Shown here piece by piece: positions 7,484 to 13,734 of a stretch of 13,734 bases of DNA. How positions within the stretch are numbered: the stretch's first letter is position 1; every line of letters begins with the position of its first letter. Source of the DNA: Kiritimatiellales bacterium (lineage in GTDB: Bacteria > Verrucomicrobiota > Kiritimatiellia > Kiritimatiellales > Pontiellaceae). The stretch lies in contig JABDQT010000018.1 in assembly GCA_013042165.1 (NCBI GenBank), forward strand, positions 1 through 13,734, given 5' to 3'. The position numbers and the translations under genes were made by a program. Under the pieces are notes generated by a model that was given only the letters and a program-made list of their open reading frames with translations, did no database searches and was not told where the DNA came from.

Positions 7484-8912
7484 CAATATCCTCGGGGTGC
7501 TTAAAGGGCAGGCCGCCTGTGTTTATGCTGGTAACATTAAGACCGGGCCCCTGGGCAATGATGGTGTGGCAGGAATCGCAGTCGCGTGAGATGGTTTGCC
7601 CCTGTTCGGTTTGATGGTCGCCGTTATGGCAACGGAAGCAACCGGGCGTAATCATGTGGCCGATATGGTCGGGATATTCCTTCCAGCTGACCTTCATTTC
7701 CGGGAAAATATTCTGGCTGTAGATGCGCTGCACGGCGGTAATGGCCTGCTCGACCTCCTGCCCGCCTTCAGGATAGGCGTCCGTGAGTATCTGCTCAATG
7801 GCCTTTAGTGCTTCGCCTTCGGTTGTATAGTCTCCGGTCAGGGCTTCGATGCCGTTTGCCTTGATTTCGGAAAGATCCGGATTGAGTTGCCGGTTGGCCA
7901 GCGCATCGTTCAGTGCCCGTTCGGGAGAATGGTACTGGTGTGTGGGCCTGTTGTGGCAGTCGATGCAGTCCATGGTGCGGATTTCCGATGAAGCAATCTG
8001 TTCGGGGGTCAGCTGCTTGCTTTTTTCCGAGGTTTGGAAAATGGTCTGGTTGCCGTCTTCATCGGTCATGCGGATCCACGGAATGTCCAGCCGTTGTTCA
8101 TCGGCGGCAATATATTCAATCTTGTTGTTGGCCGTAACATGCCAGTGGATTCCTTCGGGATGGTTGATTTCGGCGTTTCCGCCGCCCACCTTGAGAAGCA
8201 TGTGAATGGTCCACGGAGAATTTTCCTCATCGGCGCGGAAGTAGGTGCGCTTGAGCTCGGTGGCCCCGAAAAACTTTTCGGGCCAGTGGCAGGTGTAGCA
8301 GGTTTCCTTGGCGGGGCGCAGGTTGTGCACCGGTGCCGGAATGGGGCGGTTGTATTTGTTGAATATTGTGGAATAGACCTGATAGAGACCGTTCAGCTTT
8401 GCCTTCACAAAAAAGTCGGCGCCGGGGCCGATATGGCATTTGGTGCAGCCGGCATTTGCGTGCGGCGAGTTCTGGTACGCCGTGTATTCCGGTTTCATGA
8501 CGCTGTGGCAGGTCTTGCCGCAAAATTCGACCGATTCGGTAAAATGATAGGCGCGGTAGCTGCCCACCACGCTGATGGCAATGAAGCACAGGGTTACTAC
8601 GATGATCCCGACCAGCGAAATAAACTGCCGCCGGTCGTTGAGGTTGATGACCGGGAGTCGTTCGGACGCCTTGCCACTTATCCTGCGCCTCCGCTCGCGC
8701 AAGACTCCGACCAGAATGAGCAGCAGCCCGCTGATCAGGATGGCCGGAACCACCATATAGGTGAAGATGCCCGTATATGGATTGTCGAAGTGGCTCCGGG
8801 CATCGATAATGAGCAGTACGGATCCGACGATAAAGCCGAGCGCGGTCAGGACCATGCCCACTAGACTGGTGAGGTTGTAGATCAAACCGCGTTTGCCTGC
8901 TGCGTTTTCCAT
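7425..8912 (-). CDS. NapC/NirT-family heptaheme membrane cytochrome c (ImcH-like architecture)
   Basis: A 495-residue membrane-anchored cytochrome, probably a quinol-oxidising gate. Three hydrophobic segments lie near residues 14-36, 48-70 and 98-118. They are followed by an unusual CxxxCH heme site (CGKTCH, 131-136) and six CxxCH motifs starting at 156, 205, 316, 425, 445 and 485. The block with SPHANAGCTKCHIGPG near 149-164 and the stretch NRPIPAP...LRPAKETCYTCHWPEKF at about 188-214 are typical of NapC/NirT-like cytochromes. Seven hemes and this size recall ImcH of Geobacter; NapC itself is smaller with four. The gene is first in the minus-strand block, and its last 59 bases also encode the signal region of the next cytochrome. 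The matching pair suggests two alternative or cooperating entry points from the quinone pool. The family is firm; the partner and acceptor are unknown. Confidence 0.93.
   Translation of the reverse strand: MENAAGKRGLIYNLTSLVGMVLTALGFIVGSVLLIIDARSHFDNPYTGIFTYMVVPAILISGLLLILVGVLRERRRRISGKASERLPVINLNDRRQFISLVGIIVVTLCFIAISVVGSYRAYHFTESVEFCGKTCHSVMKPEYTAYQNSPHANAGCTKCHIGPGADFFVKAKLNGLYQVYSTIFNKYNRPIPAPVHNLRPAKETCYTCHWPEKFFGATELKRTYFRADEENSPWTIHMLLKVGGGNAEINHPEGIHWHVTANNKIEYIAADEQRLDIPWIRMTDEDGNQTIFQTSEKSKQLTPEQIASSEIRTMDCIDCHNRPTHQYHSPERALNDALANRQLNPDLSEIKANGIEALTGDYTTEGEALKAIEQILTDAYPEGGQEVEQAITAVQRIYSQNIFPEMKVSWKEYPDHIGHMITPGCFRCHNGDHQTEQGQTISRDCDSCHTIIAQGPGLNVTSINTGGLPFKHPEDIDEEWKETRCDECHEGVPVM
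7490..7493 (-). promoter_or_regulatory. Ribosome binding site (GAGG) that decides the CbcL-like cytochrome start
   Basis: GAGG on the minus strand is followed by ATATTG and then ATG at 7483-7481. The later in-frame ATG at 7456 has only a poorly spaced purine run, so 7483 is the better start. The site lies within the coding sequence of the upstream heptaheme cytochrome. Confidence 0.6.
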
Positions 8913-8941
8913 GGGATCCCCGATAGATTTGATATCGTCTG

Positions 8942-8971
8942 ATAAATGATCGAGGCGATCGCCATAGTCAA
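8942..8971 (-). promoter_or_regulatory. Possible promoter for the minus-strand cytochrome block
   Basis: TTGACT at 8971-8966 is a 5/6 match to a sigma-70 -35 box. Eighteen bases further, ATTTAT at 8947-8942 is a poor -10 (3/6). Weak -10 boxes are common at activated promoters, and the palindrome-like site at 8978-8997 ends 6 bases upstream of the -35 box. The leader to ATG 8912 would be short. Confidence 0.3.
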
Positions 8972-8977
8972 GTTAAT

Positions 8978-8997
8978 AATGGATATCGAGATATATT
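8978..8997. promoter_or_regulatory. Imperfect copy of the 20-bp palindrome, likely regulator binding site
   Basis: AATGGATATCGAGATATATT matches the perfect palindrome at 9697-9716 at 17 of 20 positions. Its own half-sites match at 7 of 10. It lies between the heptaheme cytochrome and rrf2 starts. It is 6 bases upstream of the possible minus-strand -35 box and 13 bases upstream of the rrf2 -35 box. The neighbouring Rrf2 protein is the obvious candidate binder, but this is inferred. Confidence 0.5.
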
Positions 8998-9010
8998 TTA
9001 TAGCGAAGAG

Positions 9011-9039
9011 TTTATATTGTAGATAAAAAGGTCTATAAT
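9011..9039 (+). promoter_or_regulatory. Sigma-70-like promoter for rrf2
   Basis: TTTATA (9011-9016, 4/6 match) is followed by a 17-base spacer and a perfect TATAAT (9034-9039). Transcription would begin near 9046, giving a leader of about 55 bases. The imperfect palindrome at 8978-8997 would be centred about 58 bases upstream of that start. Confidence 0.55.
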
Positions 9040-9101
9040 TAACTCGTTGGGTAGTTTGCCCTCTGCTACTCTCCGTATGTATTAGAACGCAGGGGTGTTA
9101 A

Positions 9102-9578
9102 ATGATTTCGGTATCTCATACCACCAGCCATGCCATACGCGCACTTGCCTGCCTGGCGGGTTGCGCCGACCCGCCGGCCAGCATCAAGGATGTGGCCGCA
9201 TGTGCCGATGTGCCTCAGGCCTATCTGGCAAAAATCGTAAAAAAACTTAATGATTCCGGAATTATTGAGTCCAAGCGCGGTCACAAGGGAGGCATTTGGC
9301 TGGCGCGCCCGGCCAAGCTGATCAGTCTGTTGGAGATATGCATCGCACTGGAAGGCGATGATTTTCTCGGCACCTGCCTGCTGGGATCGGAATGCTGCAG
9401 CGATGACCGGGATTGCCCCACCCATCAGTTCTGGATGAAGAACCGGGAGCTCATTCGCCGCGAGTTTGACCGGATAAAGCTTTCCGATGTGCTGGCCTTT
9501 TACCGGGAGCGCGGTCTTCACCACATGCCTACTGTCGAAGAGCTTGCCGGCTCGGGCCTGCCCTTCGCTTCGGAATGA
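9102..9578 (+). CDS. Rrf2-family transcriptional regulator with IscR-like Fe-S ligands
   Basis: A 158-residue winged-helix regulator, a typical Rrf2 length. The N-terminal half holds the DNA-binding fold: SHTTSHAIRALACLAG at 5-20, SIKDVA at 27-32, the recognition region DVPQAYLAKIVKKLNDSGII at 36-55, and the wing SKRGHKGGIWLARP at 57-70. A cysteine cluster follows: Cys92, Cys98, Cys99 and Cys105, then His108. E. coli IscR uses Cys92, Cys98, Cys104 and His107, so this is the same layout with one inserted residue, and an Fe-S cluster sensing oxygen, nitric oxide, iron or redox state is expected. The start has AGGGG a few bases upstream. The gene sits between two cytochrome transcription units and between two copies of a 20-bp palindrome, which suggests local control of the cytochromes. 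IscR, NsrR and other Rrf2 subgroups cannot be told apart with certainty here. Confidence 0.92.
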   Translation: MISVSHTTSHAIRALACLAGCADPPASIKDVAACADVPQAYLAKIVKKLNDSGIIESKRGHKGGIWLARPAKLISLLEICIALEGDDFLGTCLLGSECCSDDRDCPTHQFWMKNRELIRREFDRIKLSDVLAFYRERGLHHMPTVEELAGSGLPFASE

Positions 9579-9696
9579 TCTGGAAAAGTGTAAAGCATTA
9601 ATGATGAAGATTTAGTGTTCATAAACCAGATAGGCGACACGATCTTTTGGAGAGCTTTAATTGTACTCGAACAGAGACTAGTGAGATTTAATCTAA

Positions 9697-9716
9697 AATA
9701 GATATCGATATCTATT
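9697..9716. promoter_or_regulatory. Perfect 20-bp palindrome, likely operator of the plus-strand cytochrome unit
   Basis: AATAGATATCGATATCTATT is an exact inverted repeat with no spacer. It lies in the 231-base gap between rrf2 and the tetraheme cytochrome gene, 94 bases before that start codon and 5 bases upstream of a possible -35 box. A 17/20 copy is at 8978-8997. It does not fit the FNR/CRP consensus (TTGAT-N4-ATCAA). Confidence 0.65.
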
Positions 9717-9721
9717 AACAG

Positions 9722-9751
9722 TAGACAGGGTGTTGCGGTTCGTGCTCTAAA
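9722..9751 (+). promoter_or_regulatory. Possible promoter for the tetraheme cytochrome / hemA unit
   Basis: TAGACA (9722-9727, 5/6) and TCTAAA (9746-9751, 4/6) are separated by 18 bases. The palindrome ends 5 bases upstream, the same geometry as at the minus-strand cytochrome promoter. Another AT-rich stretch near 9775 could be an alternative -10 but has no good -35. Confidence 0.35.
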
Positions 9752-9809
9752 TATGAGTATAGGCATCTTAATAGTATAGATTACATCCGGTAAGTGGAGA
9801 GGACTGGTT

Positions 9810-10400
9810 ATGAGAACTGCAGGAATGATTCAGGCATGGGTGTTCACCGCATGTATTATGGCGTCCTCCTCCTGGGCGCAAACCGGCGATCCGGCCAAAC
9901 TGATCGGCACCAAGAAGTGTGCCATGTGCCACAAGAAGGACGACAAAGGCAATCAATACGGAAAATGGCAGTCGCTCAAGCATTCCAAGGCCTACGAGGT
10001 GCTGGCCACCGCAGAAGCCAAAGCGGTAGCGGCCAAGTTGGGCATCGATGACCCGCAGTCGAGCGGTAAATGCCTGAAATGCCATTCGACCGCATACTAC
10101 TTTACTGAAACGCTGCAAAGCGAAGCCGTTGCGGTGGAGGACGGCGTTTCCTGCGAATCCTGTCACGGGCCGGGTGCTGATTATAAGAAAAAATCTGTCA
10201 TGGAGAGCCGGGAGGCATCGATTGCCGGCGGTATGGTTTATCCCGCCAAGGAGAAGAGCTGCACCCTTTGCCACAACGACAGCAATCCGAACTGGGATCC
10301 GAACCGTTATACCCTGCCGGACGGATCCAAGACCGGCTTCGACGTGAATCAGGCCTACGAAAAAGTCAAGCATGAGAGACCGGCCGAACCGGCATCCTGA
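9810..10400 (+). CDS. Periplasmic tetraheme cytochrome c (cytochrome c554-like)
   Basis: A 196-residue secreted cytochrome. The signal peptide covers about residues 1-23 (hydrophobic core, then SSSWA before QTGDPAK). Four CxxCH motifs start at 37, 88, 115 and 151. The arrangement CLKCHSTAY...GVSCESCHGPGADY (88-125) is typical of the cytochrome c554-like group, where the CESCHGP segment is a recurring module. The length suits a small soluble electron shuttle between the inner-membrane cytochromes and an outer acceptor. ATG 9810 follows GGAGAGG at a suitable distance. The next gene, a glutamyl-tRNA reductase, begins 8 bases after the stop, so both are probably on one transcript and heme precursor supply rises with cytochrome demand. 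The partner proteins are inferred from position only. Confidence 0.92.
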   Translation: MRTAGMIQAWVFTACIMASSSWAQTGDPAKLIGTKKCAMCHKKDDKGNQYGKWQSLKHSKAYEVLATAEAKAVAAKLGIDDPQSSGKCLKCHSTAYYFTETLQSEAVAVEDGVSCESCHGPGADYKKKSVMESREASIAGGMVYPAKEKSCTLCHNDSNPNWDPNRYTLPDGSKTGFDVNQAYEKVKHERPAEPAS

Positions 10401-10408
10401 GTACATCA

Positions 10409-11497
10409 ATGAAAACACCCGAGCACCAGATCACCCGAAAATTTTTTGTGGCGGGATTGAACTACCGGACCGCTCCGGTCGAGGTGCGCGAACGCATGGC
10501 GGTGGCCCATCCCGATCGGATCGAGGTGAGCCGGTTGCTGCAGCTGAAGATTGGCTTAAGCGAAGTCGTGGTGCTGTGGACCTGCAACCGCGTTGAAATC
10601 TACGGTGTGGCCTCGCGGGAAGACGAGATCGATGTGGCACCCATGTTCGAGTGCCTCTCCCGGGAAGCACCGAGCCTCGGCTCACACCTCTATTGCCACC
10701 GCGGTGTCGATGCGATGAGACATCTCTTTAAAGTGGCCGGCGGGCTGGATTCCATGGTGCTGGGCGAAACCCAGATTACCGGTCAGGTTCGCGATGCCTA
10801 TGAAGCCGCGCGTGAGGAAAAACTGGTGGGTAAAATTCTCAACAGCGTTTTCCAGAAAGCCCTGCAGACCGCCAAGGCGGTGCGTACGCAAACGTCGATC
10901 GGCAAAGGTGCGCGTTCCGTCGGCGGTGTGGCCGTTGCATATGCCAAGGACGTATTGGGAACACACGGGCTCGGCCGGCATTCCGTGTTGATGATCGGTG
11001 CCGGCGAAATGGCCGCCTGCTGCCTGCGGCATCTCCAGAAGAAAGGCGATTGTTCCGTTGTGGTCGCGAACCGTTCCCCCGCCCGTGCTCAGGAACTTGC
11101 CGACGAGTTTGACGGAACCGCGATCTCTCTCAACGAAATGTTCGATGCCATGGCCGATGCCGATGTGGTGATCAGCTCGACCGGCAGCCCCGACACCGTG
11201 ATCAATTGCAAGGATGTAGAACCCGTGATGGAGCAGCGGGCCGGTCGGCCGCTGGTCATGATCGACATCGCCGTTCCGCGTGATATCGATCCCGCCGTTG
11301 CAGAGGTCGAGGGCGTGCATCTGCACGATATCGATGCGCTTGAAACGACGGTGCAGCAGACGCTCGGGCGCTGGGAAAAAGATCTGGAGTTATGCGAAGC
11401 CATTATTGAAACAGAAATTGAAAATCTGCTGGAGCAGTTCCAGCGCCGCCACGTGGCGGCAAATGCATATCACAACGCAGCAGCGTTGGCGGTCTAG
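10409..11497 (+). CDS. hemA: Glutamyl-tRNA reductase, conventional type but short
   Basis: Catalyses the NADPH-dependent reduction of glutamyl-tRNA to glutamate-1-semialdehyde, the committed first step of C5-pathway tetrapyrrole synthesis, in the cytoplasm. Family landmarks are all present: GLNYRTAPVEVRER at 16-29, TCNRVE at 58-63 with nucleophile Cys59, SMVLGETQITGQV at 115-127, Rossmann GAGEMA at 197-202, VVANRSPARA following it, and MIDIAVPRDIDP at about 282-293. At 362 residues it is about 55 shorter than E. coli HemA and stops soon after the helical spine begins; the usual LHxPTxxLR tail is missing. The start lies 8 bases after the cytochrome stop and has only a weak GAG upstream, so it may rely on coupling. 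This is the second HemA in the window and is much closer to consensus than the fused one at 3648-5144. Confidence 0.95.
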   Translation: MKTPEHQITRKFFVAGLNYRTAPVEVRERMAVAHPDRIEVSRLLQLKIGLSEVVVLWTCNRVEIYGVASREDEIDVAPMFECLSREAPSLGSHLYCHRGVDAMRHLFKVAGGLDSMVLGETQITGQVRDAYEAAREEKLVGKILNSVFQKALQTAKAVRTQTSIGKGARSVGGVAVAYAKDVLGTHGLGRHSVLMIGAGEMAACCLRHLQKKGDCSVVVANRSPARAQELADEFDGTAISLNEMFDAMADADVVISSTGSPDTVINCKDVEPVMEQRAGRPLVMIDIAVPRDIDPAVAEVEGVHLHDIDALETTVQQTLGRWEKDLELCEAIIETEIENLLEQFQRRHVAANAYHNAAALAV

Positions 11498-11546
11498 ATA
11501 GGGAATAGGGAAGCACGTTGTTAACTACCGGCTGGGGGTCAGCCAT

Positions 11547-11550
11547 GGAG
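11547..11550 (+). promoter_or_regulatory. Ribosome binding site (GGAG) that decides the nonaheme cytochrome start
   Basis: GGAG lies six bases before ATG 11557. An in-frame ATG at 11545 has only a G-run (GGGGG, 11534-11538) upstream. The later start also gives a signal peptide with a compact basic N-terminus. Confidence 0.5.
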
Positions 11551-11556
11551 AGAAAA

Positions 11557-13734
11557 ATGAAAAAGCAAAAAACAAACAGACTCGGGTTCAGGGGAATCAT
11601 GCTTACGGCAGCTGCTCTTTTTGGACTGGGAGCACTTCAGGTCGATGCGCAGGATCTGAAAATCAATGCGCGTCCGCTGACGCCGCAGGAAATTGTGGAT
11701 TATGGTCTGACAAACACCACGCAGGTCTCCGGCGGCAATCACGTTGTGGGGCTCGGACAGCCGGTCTATCTGGAACTAATGATCGATGCGGATTTGATTG
11801 AAGATGGCACCGTGGTTACACAAGCCGCCTGGTCGCTCGATGCGGTGGTTGATGATCTGGATACTCCGATCGCATCCTCTGCGGTGATTGCCAACAGCCC
11901 GTTGCCATCGGCCATGCCGACTTATGATTCCGTCGACCGGGTCGCCTACGAAGTGCTTGACCGTGCCGTGATCGTGCCGGACGTGCGCGGTACCTATGAA
12001 ATTTCCGCGCAGGCACTGACCACCAACGGCGTTCTCGATGCGAGTTTCGAAGTGGTTGGATCCGTATTTATCGGCAAGGACAGCGCGGCTTGCCTGCTGT
12101 GCCATGCCAGTAAGCATGCGGAATATAACCTGACCCATCATTCGACGGCCTTTATAGAGCAAATCAACGGTGAGGGCAGCAGCCATTTTCAGGCATACTG
12201 CATCAAATGTCACACCACCGGCTATGACGCCGCACCGGGTGCAGTTAACGCTGGCTTTGACGATGTTGCGGCGGCCGAGGGCTGGACCTTCCCGACCGAA
12301 TTATCGACCAACAACTTTGACAACATGCCGCTGGCGTTGCAGATGAAAGCAAATGTTCAATGCGAAAGCTGCCACGGCCCGGCCCAGGAACACCTTCGCA
12401 CGGGTGGCGACATCAGCAAGATTTCGATCAGCATGAGTGCCGGGAACTGCGGACAGTGCCACGATGCCGCATCGCACCACGTAAAGAATTTCGAATGGGG
12501 TAACTCGTTGCATGGACGGACCGAAGTCGACCGTTCGGGTTCCTGCACTGCATGCCATACTGCTGCAGGCTTTGTCGATGCCAACGATCCCGGCATGAAT
12601 GAGGATGGCGACGTGATTCCAATCACGGCCACCTTCAAGGAAGGCATCACCTGTGCAGCCTGCCATGATCCGCACTCTCCGGGTTCAGGCGTTCACCAAG
12701 TCCGCGGCATTGAAAGCGTTACGTTGCCGAACGGCGATGTGATCACACAGGGGGGCAATGGATTGGTTTGTATGTCTTGCCATAAATCCCGGCGGGATGC
12801 CGACTCCTACGTTCTTGGCAATGTCAGCAGATATTTTGGTCCGCACCATGGCCCGCAAGGCGATATGCTGGCCGGTGTCAATGCCATCGAATATGGGCAG
12901 GATATGCCCTCCTCCAAGCACCTGAGTGTGGTTGAAGACAGTTGTGTGGAATGCCATATGCAGGAAACCCCGGACGGTCTGCCGGAATACGCCGCAGGCA
13001 AGGTTGGAGGACACTCCTTTATGCTGTCCTACCACGATGGCACCAATGCGCCTATTCACCTGACCGAAACCTGCCTGTCTTGCCACGGTGAAATTGAAGA
13101 CTTCGACTTTGGTGGCGAGGACTACGACCGTGATGGCATGGTTGAAGGGGTTCAGTCTGAAATCAAAGGCCTGATGGAGCAGCTCGCTCTGCAGTTGCCA
13201 CCAATCGGATCGCCTGAAATCGATAAGGCGGGTCTTGCTGTTGAGTTCAACACGCAGGCGCTTAAGAGTGGTCTCTACAACTATCTGTTCGTTGAGGAAG
13301 ATGGCAGTCATGGCGTACACAACCCGAAATATGCGGCCGCCATCCTGCGCTCCTCGATCGCCGAACTGTTAGGCGGTATCGATATCGACTGCGATGGCCT
13401 GCTGGACTCATGGGAAATGGATAACTTCGGCAACTTGACCAGCCAGTCCGGCACCGACGACTCTGACGGTGACGGCCTCAACAACATCACGGAAGCGAAT
13501 CTGGGCACCGATCCCACGCTGGCAGATACCGATGGAGACGGCTTCTCGGACCTGGCTGAAATGCAGGGCGGCAGCAATCCGCTGGATGATACCAGTATAC
13601 CGGACGGCGACATGGTTATCCTGACCGCAGCCGAAATCGGCTACCTGCCGAAGGGTACCAACACGATGGTCACGTTCCAGGCCGTGGACAGCCTGTCCGA
13701 GGGCAGCTGGTTCGACGTTGGTTCGGCGCACACC
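11557..13734 (+). CDS. Secreted nonaheme cytochrome c with calcium-binding type 3 repeats, 3' part missing
   Basis: The frame is open from ATG 11557 to the window edge (726 residues visible). The N-terminus is lysine-rich (MKKQKTNRLG) followed by a hydrophobic segment and a signal site near VDAQD at about 31. Residues 35-175 have no heme motif and look like a beta-rich domain. Nine CxxCH motifs start at 179, 215, 269, 298, 330, 366, 405, 463 and 506. The CIKCHTTGY and CESCHGPAQEH segments share the c554-like module of the tetraheme cytochrome. From 609 on come acidic calcium-binding repeats of the thrombospondin type 3 kind: DIDCDGLLDSWE, DDSDGDGLNN, DTDGDGFSD. Such repeats are usual in exported proteins. 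A new, unclassified domain begins near 695. It probably works outside the inner membrane, perhaps at the cell surface, as a terminal carrier or reductase. It is 59 bases downstream of hemA with no terminator seen between them. Confidence 0.92.
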   Translation, partial: MKKQKTNRLGFRGIMLTAAALFGLGALQVDAQDLKINARPLTPQEIVDYGLTNTTQVSGGNHVVGLGQPVYLELMIDADLIEDGTVVTQAAWSLDAVVDDLDTPIASSAVIANSPLPSAMPTYDSVDRVAYEVLDRAVIVPDVRGTYEISAQALTTNGVLDASFEVVGSVFIGKDSAACLLCHASKHAEYNLTHHSTAFIEQINGEGSSHFQAYCIKCHTTGYDAAPGAVNAGFDDVAAAEGWTFPTELSTNNFDNMPLALQMKANVQCESCHGPAQEHLRTGGDISKISISMSAGNCGQCHDAASHHVKNFEWGNSLHGRTEVDRSGSCTACHTAAGFVDANDPGMNEDGDVIPITATFKEGITCAACHDPHSPGSGVHQVRGIESVTLPNGDVITQGGNGLVCMSCHKSRRDADSYVLGNVSRYFGPHHGPQGDMLAGVNAIEYGQDMPSSKHLSVVEDSCVECHMQETPDGLPEYAAGKVGGHSFMLSYHDGTNAPIHLTETCLSCHGEIEDFDFGGEDYDRDGMVEGVQSEIKGLMEQLALQLPPIGSPEIDKAGLAVEFNTQALKSGLYNYLFVEEDGSHGVHNPKYAAAILRSSIAELLGGIDIDCDGLLDSWEMDNFGNLTSQSGTDDSDGDGLNNITEANLGTDPTLADTDGDGFSDLAEMQGGSNPLDDTSIPDGDMVILTAAEIGYLPKGTNTMVTFQAVDSLSEGSWFDVGSAHT

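Noticed and set aside
9578..9631. Inverted repeat ATCTGG / CCAGAT just after rrf2 as a terminator
   Set aside because: The loop would be 42 bases and no T-run follows, so an intrinsic terminator is not supported.
9518..9766. Minus-strand open frame of 82 codons across the rrf2 3' end and the palindrome
   Set aside because: No ribosome site or domain; it would run through the rrf2 coding end and the likely operator.
12685..13320. Minus-strand open frame of 211 codons
   Set aside because: Antisense to the nonaheme cytochrome, whose heme motifs and calcium repeats clearly define the coding strand.
1..13734. Mobile elements, CRISPR arrays, tRNA or rRNA genes
   Set aside because: No transposase or integrase motifs, no spaced direct repeats and no cloverleaf or rRNA-like segment were recognised on reading both strands.

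Overview
The window looks like a cytochrome and tetrapyrrole island from an anaerobic or facultative bacterium. Moderately GC-rich coding DNA (by eye) is interrupted by AT-rich regulatory gaps. The calcium-binding DSDGDG / DTDGDG repeat tail on a secreted cytochrome, and the style of the fused heme enzymes, recall the PVC group (Verrucomicrobiota, Kiritimatiellota, Lentisphaerota). That placement is a guess from pattern memory, not a demonstrated assignment.

Layout. Two blocks diverge from an intergenic region near 8913-9101. The minus-strand block reads leftward: a 7-heme NapC/NirT-type membrane cytochrome (8912-7425); an 11-heme c plus b-type membrane cytochrome (7483-5519); a 53-residue exported peptide not among the larger open frames (5522-5361); a gap with a possible terminator; a precorrin-2 dehydrogenase/glutamyl-tRNA reductase fusion (5144-3648); a HemC-CobA-HemD triple fusion (3694-1571); and a DinG-type Fe-S helicase that leaves the window at base 1. 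Most junctions overlap, two of them as ATGA. The plus-strand block reads rightward: an Rrf2 regulator with IscR-like cysteines (9102-9578), a periplasmic tetraheme cytochrome (9810-10400), a second, conventional glutamyl-tRNA reductase (10409-11497), and a secreted nonaheme cytochrome with a calcium-binding repeat tail that runs off the right edge.

How it fits together. The four cytochromes encode 31 c-type heme sites in the visible sequence (30 CxxCH and one CxxxCH) and probably a diheme b domain. The two membrane proteins are plausible quinol-oxidising gates, and the tetraheme and nonaheme proteins plausible periplasmic and outer or extracellular carriers, so extracellular electron transfer or respiration of an unidentified acceptor is a reasonable inference. 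The terminal acceptor cannot be read from the sequence. The fused enzymes run from glutamyl-tRNA through hydroxymethylbilane and uroporphyrinogen III to precorrin-2 and sirohydrochlorin, so tetrapyrrole supply is physically linked to heme demand. HemL and HemB are not in the window.

Most notable: the HemC part of the triple fusion stops before the domain carrying the dipyrromethane-cofactor cysteine; the SUMT part has lost the usual GAGPGD loop; and a 20-bp palindrome at 9697-9716 has a 17/20 copy at 8978-8997, so that the rrf2 gene lies between two matching sites, each next to a cytochrome transcription unit.
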